Assembly: GCF_019459305.1 (NCBI RefSeq)
Contig: NZ_JAIBES010000132.1
Location: 1-47,369, forward strand
DNA length: 47,369 nucleotides
Direction: 5' to 3'
DNA from: Sphingopyxis sp.
GTDB taxonomy: Bacteria; Pseudomonadota; Alphaproteobacteria; Sphingomonadales; Sphingomonadaceae
The notes below the pieces were generated by a model. It made no database searches. It was not told the DNA's origin and was given only the letters and a program-made list of their open reading frames with translations. Shown piece after piece: positions 27,088 to 35,422 of this stretch (the stretch's first letter is position 1; each line of letters opens with the position of its first letter). The translations under genes and the position numbers were made by a program.

Positions 27088-29430
27088 TCAGAAGCGCTTC
27101 GTGACTGTCACGCCTGCCGTGAGAGGCTCACCAAACTGAGCGGTATTGGGGAAGCCGAGAAGGCCGTTCGATGTGGCCTTGTTGCTGTAGTAATCGTCGT
27201 CCAGTAGGTTACGGACATAAGCTGTGACCGTCAGATCGGTCGCGTCCGCTTCCCAGGTAAGGAAGAGATTGACCATCGTCCTGGAAGGCTGGCGAAGTTC
27301 CGCAACGTTGAATTCAGTGAAGAAGACCTCGTCGAACCAGGTCACGTTGGCTCGCGGCGTGAAGCTGCCAACATCGGTCACTATCTCGTAACCGATGTTG
27401 CCGCCGATCTGCCAGCGCGGCGCGTTGGCGAGCTGATTGCCGCGCAGATCTTGCAGGCCGAGTTCGGGCTGGCTCGGATTGACGCTCTCGAACTCCCTGT
27501 ACTCACCATGGAGATAGGCACCGTTGAGATCGAGCGTCAGCGCATCGGTCGGCCGGATCGTGATCTCGGCTTCCGCACCGTAGAGCCTGGCTTCGGCAGC
27601 ATTGCGAGTGATGAGATTATTGCCGATGACGATATTCTGCTGGAGATCCTCGTAGTCATAACGGAAGGCTGAGACGTTCGCGCGCACGAGATCGTCGAAC
27701 ATATCCGTCTTCACGCCGATTTCGTAGTTCGTGAGGCTTTCTGGTCGGAATGGAGCCTGCAGGCCTCCCAGGTTGAAGCCGCCTGACTTGAAGCCTTGCG
27801 AGAAGGTCGCATAGAAGAGCGTGTCGGGCGTGGCCTGGTAACTGAGGGTGATCTTGGGGTCAAAAGAGCTCCACGTTTCTTCCTGCTCGCGAAACCCGGC
27901 TCCGAGTGGACCACCGCCGAACAGTCCGTTTGCCGGATCGAGGTCCGGTCTGAGGCTGTCGCCTTGTTCGAACAGTGACAGGACATCGAGCTGACGGCCT
28001 TCGAAGATGTTCTTCTTCTCCGTGCTGTAGCGCGCGCCAAGCGAAAGTTCGAGCTTGTCGGTGAGATGGATGTCGGCCTGAGCGAAGGCGGCAAAAGCAT
28101 CAGTTCCGACATCACCGAAAGTGGCGAAGAAGTCGATCAGATCGACAGGATCGCGTCCTGCCACCAGCGCAGCGAACGGACTTCCGGGCTGCTGCAGCAC
28201 AATTGCCTTGTGGGGAACCTCGTTGAGCGCGGAATTGCTTTCATGGAAATAATACCCGCCGACTATGATGTCCGCGAACTCGCCGAACGAATGCGCGATG
28301 CGAACCTCCTGGGTGAACAGCTCCGATTTTTCCGAGATGTACTGGCGGGTAAGTTCCTGGACGAACCCGTCGACATTGGATTCTAGGCGGGCATCGAGCG
28401 AGCGATAGGCGGAGATTAGATTGAGCGTCGTATTGCCTCCCAGTTCGAACTCGGCATCGAGAGCGATGCCATAGGTTTCGATCTCCTGCCGAGGTCCGAA
28501 GCTGGCGCTGTCCTGCACGTCGCGCGGGACGCTGTCCGGACCGCCGAGAATGAAACCGAGGGGCGTGATATTGAAATTACCAGGGCCGCCGTAGCGATAG
28601 CCACCGGACCGGTCGTTGACCCGGGAGTAGTCGCCGGTCAGCCTGATCTCAACCGCTGAAGACGGCTCGAATATGAGACGGAGGCGCGAGCTGATGCTCC
28701 GCTCGTCTCCGACATCGGCTCCCGACGTCAGATTCTCGCCGAAGCCTTCGCGGTTGACCGCCCTCACGGCGAGACGCGCGCCGAGGGTATCGGACAGGCG
28801 AACCCCGACTGCGCCTTCGGCCGCGAGCAGACCGTAGGTCCCCACGGTCGTCGACCCGTACCCGTTGAAGGTCAGGCCCGGATCCCGGGTGAGGATGTTG
28901 ATCGTCCCCGCGATCGCGTTGCGACCATAGAGCGTTCCCTGCGGACCGCGCAGCACCTCCACCCGATCGACATCGTAGAATCCGAGGAGGCCGGCTTGCG
29001 TCCGGCTCTGGTATACGTTGTCGGAATAAAGAGCGACTCTCGTCTCTCCGCCAGGCGATATACTGTTGTATCCGATGCCCCGGATAAAGATGCGCGCATC
29101 GCCGGCATTGCGCTGAAAAGACAGGTTGGGGATTACATCATTGAGGCCTTCTATGTTGGTGATACCCGAAGACTGAAGATTTTCACCGCCGAGCGCGGTG
29201 ATCGCGATGGGAGTGCGCTGAGCCGTCGATTCCCGACGTTCGGCAGTCACGACGATCGTATCGAACCGGTCCTGTCCGGGGGCATCGGCGGTGACTGCTT
29301 CACTGCCTTGCCCGGCCTGTTCGGCTTCGCCCGCATTCTGCCCATACGCTGCGCACGGAAGAACCGCGATGGAGATCAGGGATGCACTGCTGAAGATTCT
29401 GCGCAGTGCGGTTGTGGAAATGCCTTTCAC
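27088..29430 (-). CDS. TonB-dependent outer-membrane receptor
   Basis: A 780-aa receptor with a signal peptide ending near AAYGQ, a TonB-box/plug start (FDTIVVTAERRESTAQ), and plug features TNIEGLNDVIPNLSFQRNAG, FIRGIGYNSISPGGETRVAL and VEVLRGPQGTLYGRNAIAG. A 22-strand-type barrel ends in VTVTKRF. This plug type (IRGIG, GPQGTLYGRNA) is the common sphingomonad receptor for hydrophobic organic nutrients. It lies between the catabolic genes and the divergent LysR regulator, so it is a good candidate for substrate uptake. A CAAATTGAT motif lies about 100 bp upstream of its start. Confidence 0.94.
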   Translation of the reverse strand: MKGISTTALRRIFSSASLISIAVLPCAAYGQNAGEAEQAGQGSEAVTADAPGQDRFDTIVVTAERRESTAQRTPIAITALGGENLQSSGITNIEGLNDVIPNLSFQRNAGDARIFIRGIGYNSISPGGETRVALYSDNVYQSRTQAGLLGFYDVDRVEVLRGPQGTLYGRNAIAGTINILTRDPGLTFNGYGSTTVGTYGLLAAEGAVGVRLSDTLGARLAVRAVNREGFGENLTSGADVGDERSISSRLRLIFEPSSAVEIRLTGDYSRVNDRSGGYRYGGPGNFNITPLGFILGGPDSVPRDVQDSASFGPRQEIETYGIALDAEFELGGNTTLNLISAYRSLDARLESNVDGFVQELTRQYISEKSELFTQEVRIAHSFGEFADIIVGGYYFHESNSALNEVPHKAIVLQQPGSPFAALVAGRDPVDLIDFFATFGDVGTDAFAAFAQADIHLTDKLELSLGARYSTEKKNIFEGRQLDVLSLFEQGDSLRPDLDPANGLFGGGPLGAGFREQEETWSSFDPKITLSYQATPDTLFYATFSQGFKSGGFNLGGLQAPFRPESLTNYEIGVKTDMFDDLVRANVSAFRYDYEDLQQNIVIGNNLITRNAAEARLYGAEAEITIRPTDALTLDLNGAYLHGEYREFESVNPSQPELGLQDLRGNQLANAPRWQIGGNIGYEIVTDVGSFTPRANVTWFDEVFFTEFNVAELRQPSRTMVNLFLTWEADATDLTVTAYVRNLLDDDYYSNKATSNGLLGFPNTAQFGEPLTAGVTVTKRF

Positions 29431-29527
29431 TATGTCCTCCCCATGTGTCGCTGCCTTTTGCAGAGCAGCTCTTGCCGGGTTTCCGGCTCTTATCGGGAGG
29501 TCATATTCCGGCAGATTCCACCTTGTT

Positions 29528-29536
29528 CAAATTGAT
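29528..29536 (+). promoter_or_regulatory. CAAATTGAT motif, copy 4
   Basis: CAAATTGATATATCG lies in the divergent region between the TonB receptor and the LysR gene. It matches nine of ten bases of the motif plus the TATC that follows copy 1. The position fits a LysR-type regulator controlling itself and its divergent target. Confidence 0.5.
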
Positions 29537-29656
29537 ATATCGCGGCAACAACATCTTTGACAGTGATAATGGTCCCGAAAAAGCGGGGTCGCAACGATCC
29601 GTAGTTGCGGCAAGCGCCTCGTTTTCAGGGTCGCAGAATGGAGCGAAACCCGGGCA

Positions 29657-30574
29657 ATGGTAAATTTGCGCACGTTCGATCTGAACCTCTTGCGGGTGTT
29701 CGAGGCGGTGAACATCCACCGGAGCGTGACACGAGCGGCGGACAACCTTGGCATGTCCCAGCCCGCGGTGAGCAACGCCCTTAACCGACTCAGACAGCAG
29801 CTGGATGATCCGCTTTTCGTCCGTACGCCGTCGGGAATGGACCCCACACCCAAGGCGCGCGAACTGGCCAAGGCCGTCAACAGCGGCCTCACCTCCATTC
29901 GCTCTGGTCTCCTGGCAGGCACCCAATTCGATCCCGCAGTATCGCGCCGCCACTTCACTCTGCTGATGACCGATGTGGGAGAGATCTCGTTTCTTCCGCC
30001 GCTTCTGGAAGCCATCGGAAGAGAAGCCCCGAACATCGATATCCACGTTCTGGAATCCGGTCTCGAAACATACGGAAGCCATCTGGAAAGTGGGATTGCG
30101 GACCTTGCTCTCGGCCGGATCAGTCTCAGCGAAGGATTCGAGGCGCGCCTGATTCACAACAGCCCTTTCGTGGTCCTGCTGGGGAAACACAATCCGGTCC
30201 TGAATGGCAGCGAGCCAACAATGATTTCCTACTCGCAATACATGTCCTGCCGGCATATTCTCGTCCAGCCAAGAGGAGCTTCCGCCGATCCGATCCACGC
30301 CGCCCTGGGGAGAGACGCGAAGAGGCGGGAGATAGCCTTGACGATCCCGCACGCGACTGTGCTTCCGGGAATAATGCGCAATACAGACTTACTCGCGACC
30401 ATCCCGAAGGTAGCCGCCGACAAACTGATCGCGGCAGATCACCATTCTCTGACATCCGTGCCGGTCCCGTTCGAGATACCCGAAAACGAAGTCTTTATCT
30501 GGTGGCATCGCAGAAACACCGCTGACGAAGGCCATGCCTGGCTGCGAGAGACCCTCGCCAGCGCCGGGGTCTGA
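29657..30574 (+). CDS. LysR-family transcriptional regulator (NodD/NahR-like)
   Basis: A 305-aa LTTR. The N-terminal winged helix is clear (LNLLRVFEAVNIHRSVTRAADNLGMS, QPAVSNALNRLRQQLDDPLF). The start of the ligand domain (RRHFTLLMTDVGEISFLPPL) is the pattern of the NodD/NahR/LinR/FdeR branch, whose members sense flavonoids, salicylate or other aromatics. It is divergent from a TonB receptor and followed by the beta-keto acid cleavage gene on the opposite strand (gap of 4 bp between stop codons). It is the only dedicated LTTR in the catabolic region and the natural candidate to bind the repeated GCAAATTGAT sites. Confidence 0.93.
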   Translation: MVNLRTFDLNLLRVFEAVNIHRSVTRAADNLGMSQPAVSNALNRLRQQLDDPLFVRTPSGMDPTPKARELAKAVNSGLTSIRSGLLAGTQFDPAVSRRHFTLLMTDVGEISFLPPLLEAIGREAPNIDIHVLESGLETYGSHLESGIADLALGRISLSEGFEARLIHNSPFVVLLGKHNPVLNGSEPTMISYSQYMSCRHILVQPRGASADPIHAALGRDAKRREIALTIPHATVLPGIMRNTDLLATIPKVAADKLIAADHHSLTSVPVPFEIPENEVFIWWHRRNTADEGHAWLRETLASAGV

Positions 30575-30578
30575 CCAT

Positions 30579-31508
30579 CTAGAAGTCGGCCCGGCCTGAG
30601 CCTTTCAGGCCCAGCATTTCCCGCGTCTCTGCCGGTGTGGCCGGTTCGCGGCCCATCTCAAGGAGGATCCGCACAATTTTCTCGACCTGCTCGGCGTTCG
30701 AGCGAGCGAGTTTGCCGCGTTCGATGAAAAGGCTGTCTTCCAGACCTACCCGCACATGGCCGCCCATCAGTGCGGCCTGAGTCAGAAAAGGCATTTGGTA
30801 ACGGCCAGCCGCAAGGACTGACCACTGGAAGTTATCGGGGCCGAACAAGCGATCAGCGGTCTGCTTCATGAACATCAGATTTTCCAGGTCGGGGCCGATT
30901 CCGCCCATGATCCCGAAGATCATCTGGATGAAGAAAGGAGGCTTAACCGCGCCGGTGTCGACGAAGTACTTCAGGTTGTAGAGGTGCCCGACATCGTAGC
31001 ATTCATGCTCGAATTTGGTGCCCGCGTCGGACATCGTCGTGAGGATCGTGGAAATGTCTCGAAACGTGTTCCGAAAAATGTAGTCGTCAGATTCTTCCAC
31101 ATAGGCCTTTTCCCAGTCGTGTTTCCAGCTGGTGATCCTCCGGGCTGCGGGGAAGAAGGAGAAATTGATCGAGCCCATGTTGAGCGAACAGAGCTCCGGC
31201 CTGAATTCTATAGCAGCGGCCAGCCTCTCGCCGACAGTCATCCTGGTCGACCCGCCTGTGGTAATGTTCACCACGGCATCGGTGCCCTGCTTGATGGCGG
31301 GAAGAAATTGCCTGTAGATGCCCGGGTCACCGGTAGGCTGCCCCGTCCCGGGAACGCGTGCGTGCAAATGAAGGATCGCGGCCCCAGCTCTCGAGGCATC
31401 GATCGACTGCGAGGCGATCTCGTCCGGCGTGACCGGGAGAGCGTCGGACATGGTCGGCGTGTGAGCTGACCCTGTCACCGCGCAGGAAATAATAACTTTG
31501 TCTCGCAT
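30579..31508 (-). CDS. Beta-keto acid cleavage enzyme (BKACE, DUF849)
   Basis: A 309-aa TIM-barrel enzyme of the 3-keto-5-aminohexanoate cleavage family, which condenses a beta-keto acid with acetyl-CoA to give acetoacetate and a new acyl-CoA. The start at 31508 has GGAGG nearby (MRDKVIISCAVTGS). Seen are the zinc-binding HLHAR segment, VVNITTGGSTRM, the metal-ligand region FEHECYDVGHLYNL and MGGHVRVGLEDSLFI. It probably handles the beta-keto fragment left after ring cleavage and hydrolysis. The substrate cannot be read from the sequence. Confidence 0.92.
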   Translation of the reverse strand: MRDKVIISCAVTGSAHTPTMSDALPVTPDEIASQSIDASRAGAAILHLHARVPGTGQPTGDPGIYRQFLPAIKQGTDAVVNITTGGSTRMTVGERLAAAIEFRPELCSLNMGSINFSFFPAARRITSWKHDWEKAYVEESDDYIFRNTFRDISTILTTMSDAGTKFEHECYDVGHLYNLKYFVDTGAVKPPFFIQMIFGIMGGIGPDLENLMFMKQTADRLFGPDNFQWSVLAAGRYQMPFLTQAALMGGHVRVGLEDSLFIERGKLARSNAEQVEKIVRILLEMGREPATPAETREMLGLKGSGRADF

Positions 31509-31779
31509 CCCGTCCTCCGTTTCGGAAGGGCACTGGCCGCTGGCGGGCCATGAAACCAATGGATAGTGAGGTCTTGAAAAATTCACCTCGGTTATAACTG
31601 GCCAGTATTCCGTGCCTACCCGGCAGCACCCTCTGAGCACGCACCCCTGAGCTCATCATCGTCAAGAACGGATGACAGGCAGGCGGCGGGCCTTGGTTGC
31701 ACCGTTAGTGACGCCTGAAACGGATCGCGCGCTGAGACCGCCAGGTGACAAGCTGATGCCGATTCAGGCGGAAATGCCC

Positions 31780-32135
31780 GCAGAGGTAATACCGCGGCCC
31801 CGCCGCGCATGGCAGGCTGCCCGTTGGCCTCCCAATCAGGGCAAGAATGGCATTGGCTACGGCAGGTGAAATCGGTGCCAAACCCGGTTCCTCCATCCCT
31901 GTCGGACGGTTGGAGGTCGGGATAATATGGTTCTCAACTTGCGGCATTTCGTTCATCCTGACCACCCGGCAGCTGTCGAAATTGGTTTCCTGCGCAATTC
32001 TTTCGCGCAGCGCTACCGCCCCGAAGAGACCGGGGGGACAGGCCAACGCCGACGCTGCCTTCCAGCTGGGCGGCGACTTGATCAGGAGATACGGCAACGC
32101 CGCAATCGACCCTTTCCCCTTTGAGAAGAGGGCCC
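31780..32135 (-). pseudogene. C-terminal remnant of a molybdopterin-binding dehydrogenase subunit
   Basis: Two frames together give the conserved end of the xanthine dehydrogenase / isoquinoline 1-oxidoreductase large subunit: ERVDCGVAVSPDQVAAQLEG, then SVGVGLS in one frame. After an indel in a run of C near 32030-32040 come ALRERIAQETNFDSCRVVRM, NEMPQVENHIIPTSNRPTG and EEPGLAPISPAVANAILAL in the other. The rest of the roughly 700-residue protein is missing, as are its FeS and FAD partners. It is a leftover of a deleted aldehyde or N-heterocycle hydroxylase. Confidence 0.8.
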
Positions 32136-32162
32136 AGCGATGACCTGAATTGGTTTACACCG

Positions 32163-33065
32163 TCAGGCGACAGGCTCCGGTGCGTAATCCATTGCCTGCA
32201 AATCAGCTATCAGGCCCGGACCAGCCGGTTCCCAGCCAAGTCTAGCCCTTGTCCAGTCGTTCGACGCTGCACCGTTGCGGCCAATGAACATCGCCAGCCA
32301 GCCGAAATGGGCTTCGGCCTCTTCGGGAGGCAGCGAGACCAGCGGAACATCGAGGCCGGCGGATACCGCCTCAGCGATATTCCGGAAAGCAACGCCTGGC
32401 TCGCCAACTGCATGGTAGGTTTCGCCACCCGTTCCGTGCTCGAGCACCGCTGCAAATATCTGCGCGACATCGGTGACATGCGCCGCCGACCAGCGGTCAT
32501 CGCCGTCACCGACAAAGCCGGCACGGCCCGAAGCGCGGGCGTGTTCGATGTAAAAAGTAATGAGGCCCTGCTTGACCGGATCGTGCACCTGAGGAAGCCG
32601 GACGACCCGTACATCCACGCCCGAGGCGAGAACCGACCTTGCGGCATTCTCGGTCGCGACGCGGGGAATGGGCGCGCTTGCGTTGAACGCTGCTTCAAGC
32701 GCCGGCTCGCCATCGCCGCTGTCACCAAGCACAGTGGCTGAGGTGACGATGAAAGGTCGGTCAGACCCCTGCAATGCAGCGCCAAGCGCGGTGATCACGC
32801 TGTGGTCCTTTTCGCAGTTCGCCGCATAGGTTGCAAAATTATGGTCGAAGGCCGTGTGGATGACCGCGTCGGCCTGCGCTGCACCTTCCTGCAGGCTTTC
32901 GAGATCCTCGATGGTCCCAAAGTGAGGGCGTGCACCGGCCGCCTCAAGCTGATGCTTGCCGCTTTCGGAGCGTGTCAGCGCCAGGACCTCATGTCCTGCG
33001 GCCAGAAGTTCCGGAATGATGCGCGAGCCGATGAAGCCGGTCGCACCTGTGAGAAATATCCGCAT
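32163..33065 (-). CDS. NAD(P)-dependent extended SDR (epimerase-like)
   Basis: A 300-aa Rossmann-fold protein with the N-terminal motif MRIFLTGATGFIGSRIIPEL and ADAVIHTAFDHNF in the active-site approach. The C-terminal part resembles nucleoside-diphosphate-sugar epimerase-like SDRs (AAHVTDVAQIFAAVLEHG, TYHAVGEPGVAFRNIAEAV). The usual YxxxK pair is not evident; the segment where it should lie reads PRVATENAARSVL. It is divergent from an XRE/MmyB-type regulator, a pairing often seen where the regulator represses the reductase. The substrate is unknown. Confidence 0.88.
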   Translation of the reverse strand: MRIFLTGATGFIGSRIIPELLAAGHEVLALTRSESGKHQLEAAGARPHFGTIEDLESLQEGAAQADAVIHTAFDHNFATYAANCEKDHSVITALGAALQGSDRPFIVTSATVLGDSGDGEPALEAAFNASAPIPRVATENAARSVLASGVDVRVVRLPQVHDPVKQGLITFYIEHARASGRAGFVGDGDDRWSAAHVTDVAQIFAAVLEHGTGGETYHAVGEPGVAFRNIAEAVSAGLDVPLVSLPPEEAEAHFGWLAMFIGRNGAASNDWTRARLGWEPAGPGLIADLQAMDYAPEPVA

Positions 33066-33163
33066 TAAGAGCCCTTCACGAATGTTGCGAAGCGCTCTTC
33101 GGCGTACAAAACATCTTATTAAAGTAGTGGTATTATCATATTAAAACAGCCAACAGGATTGCG
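33066..33163. promoter_or_regulatory. Divergent promoter region between SDR and XRE regulator
   Basis: A 98-bp AT-rich gap (TTATTAAAGTAGTGG, then TATTATCATATTAAAAC) between two divergent start codons. It must hold both promoters and probably the operator of the regulator. I see no clear dyad. Confidence 0.55.
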
Positions 33164-34012
33164 ATGTCTGAAAGTAGCAGCACACCCACTCCGCTCGGGG
33201 CTTTCCTTCGGGATCGCCGGGCACGGATGGACCCGGCGTCCTTCGGCTTTGGCGGACGGCGGCGTACGCCCGGTCTGCGCCGGGAAGAAGTGGCCCAGCG
33301 GGCAAACATCTCACCGACCTGGTATACCTGGCTTGAACAGGGGCGCGGAGGGGCGCCGTCCTCCGATGTGCTCGATCGTCTCGCAAACGGGCTGATGCTG
33401 ACCGCACCCGAGCGCGAGCACCTCTTCCTGCTGGCGCTCGGGCGCCCGCCGGCGATGAAGTATTCGCGGCCCGATCATGTGACTCCGCGGCTACAACGGG
33501 TGCTCGACGCGCTGCCGACCAGCCCGGCGATCATTAAGACGGCCACCTGGGACGTCATCGCATGGAACACAGCGGCGACCCGGCTGCTCACCGATTACAG
33601 CAAGCTCCGGCGCGAAGAGCGAAATGTCCTGCGTCTGATCTTTACCAATTCCGTCACCCGAGCCGCGCAGGATGATTGGTGGAATATCGCGCGATATGTG
33701 GTTGGTGCCTTTCGTGCCGACGCAGCCCGCGCCGGGGCGGGCGCGGAAATCAACGCCATCGTCGATGAATTGTCGCGCATCAGTCCCGAATTCGAGAGCC
33801 TGTGGCGCGAGAATGATGTTGCGGCCCATGCCGATGGCATGAAGCGCCTGCGCCATCCGGAACACGGACTCATCGAACTCGAATTCTCGGTGTTTGCCGT
33901 GGAGGGGCGCCCTGACCTCGGGATGCTGGTCTATAATCCCGCAACACCTGATTCCGCACGCCGTGTAGCAGAACTCCTTTCTGCACAGAATGATGGCAGC
34001 GCGAACCCCTGA
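33164..34012 (+). CDS. XRE-family regulator with MmyB-like ligand domain
   Basis: A 282-aa regulator. The N-terminal helix-turn-helix is TPGLRREEVAQRANISPTWY, then WLEQGRGGAPSSDVLDRLA, the standard opening of MmyB-type XRE proteins. The C-terminal PAS-like domain (about 100-270) has TATWDVIAWNTAATRLLTDY, which in relatives binds fatty-acid-like ligands. It most likely controls the divergent SDR gene. Nothing ties it to the aromatic operon. Confidence 0.93.
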   Translation: MSESSSTPTPLGAFLRDRRARMDPASFGFGGRRRTPGLRREEVAQRANISPTWYTWLEQGRGGAPSSDVLDRLANGLMLTAPEREHLFLLALGRPPAMKYSRPDHVTPRLQRVLDALPTSPAIIKTATWDVIAWNTAATRLLTDYSKLRREERNVLRLIFTNSVTRAAQDDWWNIARYVVGAFRADAARAGAGAEINAIVDELSRISPEFESLWRENDVAAHADGMKRLRHPEHGLIELEFSVFAVEGRPDLGMLVYNPATPDSARRVAELLSAQNDGSANP

Positions 34013-34023
34013 ACTTGGTCAGG

Positions 34024-34198
34024 TCAGTACGCTTCAGACGGCCTCCATCCGTACGTGACACCGCTGAGACCTTCGAGTTGTGACCAGAGCTTTTGAGCAG
34101 ACGCCTGGTCCGTCGCTGCTCCGGGAACCTCGAGCTGATCCGGTGCGCCGCCCAGCCCACCAAATCCGGCCGGGCCGATATAGCTTCCACCTCCCGCC
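34024..34198 (-). pseudogene. C-terminal remnant of an RDH/POR-like SDR
   Basis: Read on the minus strand this gives GGGSYIGPAGFGGLGGAPDQ, continuing to QKLWSQLEGLSGVTYGWRP and a TGA. That is the recognisable tail of light-dependent-protochlorophyllide-reductase-like short-chain dehydrogenases (YIGPxG... LWxxSExLTGV). No upstream catalytic part is present. The remaining bases to 34318 hold nothing I can identify. Confidence 0.6.
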
Positions 34199-34318
34199 TC
34201 GTTCCGACTTTCCCTACTCCTGCAGGTATGACGATGGCGGCGAGAGCCGTTGCGTGATCTTAGCGCTATAGCGAAATGGTGACGCTAATCTTCGCCGACC
34301 ACTGCGCGTCGTGCGATT

Positions 34319-34985
34319 TTAAGCCAATGCTGGGACTTCCCGCTCTTTCTTCTGAAATGGGGCGGGCTGACCTAGCGCTTCTGCTATTGGAGCGGTCGCA
34401 GGGCCAGCTGCCATGCTGGCGGGATCATGCGAGACATGCGCATAAATAGCGGTAGACCGGGCATTCGAATGCCCAAGCAATGACCCGACCATTAGTAGCG
34501 CTTCACCCCCCGAAGCGGCCGCGCTCCCCAAGGTATGACGCAGAACGTGCGGCGTCACGCCAGTCAGGCCGGCTTTCTTGATGGCCGCCTGCACACGGTT
34601 TTTGTTCCCTGATAGAATCCATCGCGGCGCTCGGCCGGGAACATGTAGCCATCTGCTTCATCGGGCTTAATAGCCTCAAGAAGCGCGGTGGCAGCCGCTC
34701 CCAGCGGACGAACACTACGGCCGGTTTTGGAATTGTCGAACATCAGCAAGCCGCGTTTGCGATCAACTTCCGACCATTTCAGGCCCGCAATCTCGTTTCG
34801 ACGGCAGCCCGACAGCGCCTACAAGCGCGCGATGTTCACGGCCTTGGCGTTAGCGCCCGCGGCTTCGACCGCGTGGAGCGCGCCGCCCAGTTGTTTCACT
34901 TCTTCGATTGAGAGGAAGCGCGTCCGGTTGTTGTCCGTTTTTCGGACGCTCGCGTCTTCGACCGGGTTGTGCGTGACGCGGGCTG
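34319..34985 (-). pseudogene. Tyrosine recombinase (phage-type integrase), 3' part, disrupted
   Basis: The catalytic half of an integrase can be followed across frames. RTRFLSIEEVKQLGGALHAV comes first, then NIARL, an in-frame TAG near 34818 and ALSGCRRNEIAGLKWSEVDR (catalytic Arg). LLMFDNSKTGRSVRPLGAAA follows, and after a frame break near 34600, GLTGVTPHVLRHTLGSAAAS (HxLR) and LLGHSNARSTAIYAHV (nucleophile Tyr). The N-terminal arm-binding and core-binding domains are missing, cut at about 34985. It is a dead remnant marking the right side of the accessory region. Confidence 0.88.
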
Positions 34986-35191
34986 AAAACCTGGGTGTCG
35001 TGCAGGTCGCCTTTCAACCCGACTGGAACCGCCACGGAAAAGCAGCGCCGTTTAAGCGGAACGACCGAATGCTCGACGCGCCGCCCGTCGGGGTGATCGT
35101 CTTTCCTGGAACCGGAATTCTGGACAATTTCGCCGACAAGGCGCGCAAGATGGGAATTCCGATCTGGGATTTTCGGAACAGATCAAGCTGA
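34983..35191 (+). pseudogene. Truncated SLOG/DUF2493 (YspA-like) protein
   Basis: The C-terminal 60 residues of a DUF2493 protein: VAFQPDWNRHGKAAPFKRND, then PVGVIVFPGTGILDNFADKA and RKMGIPIWDF. These nucleotide-sensing-like domains are common on alphaproteobacterial plasmids and islands. The 5' part is missing, cut exactly where the convergent integrase remnant begins. Confidence 0.7.
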
Positions 35192-35422
35192 AGCCGCGCG
35201 GCGCGCCGTTTTGGGAATTAGCCCCGATTTGGCTCTATATCTCGAATATAGTAGGAATATATGAGCTTAGCCGCCATTTTCGGATTCTCCCACGATCGCC
35301 TGGACCAGCGGCGGTTACGCCGTCGGCGGCCGGCCTTGTAAGAGGGCGGGGCTTGCCGGCCCTTACGAGGGGCACGCGGATCGACTGGCTCGGAAACGGC
35401 GGTCGGCGCGCCAGGGTTCGTA

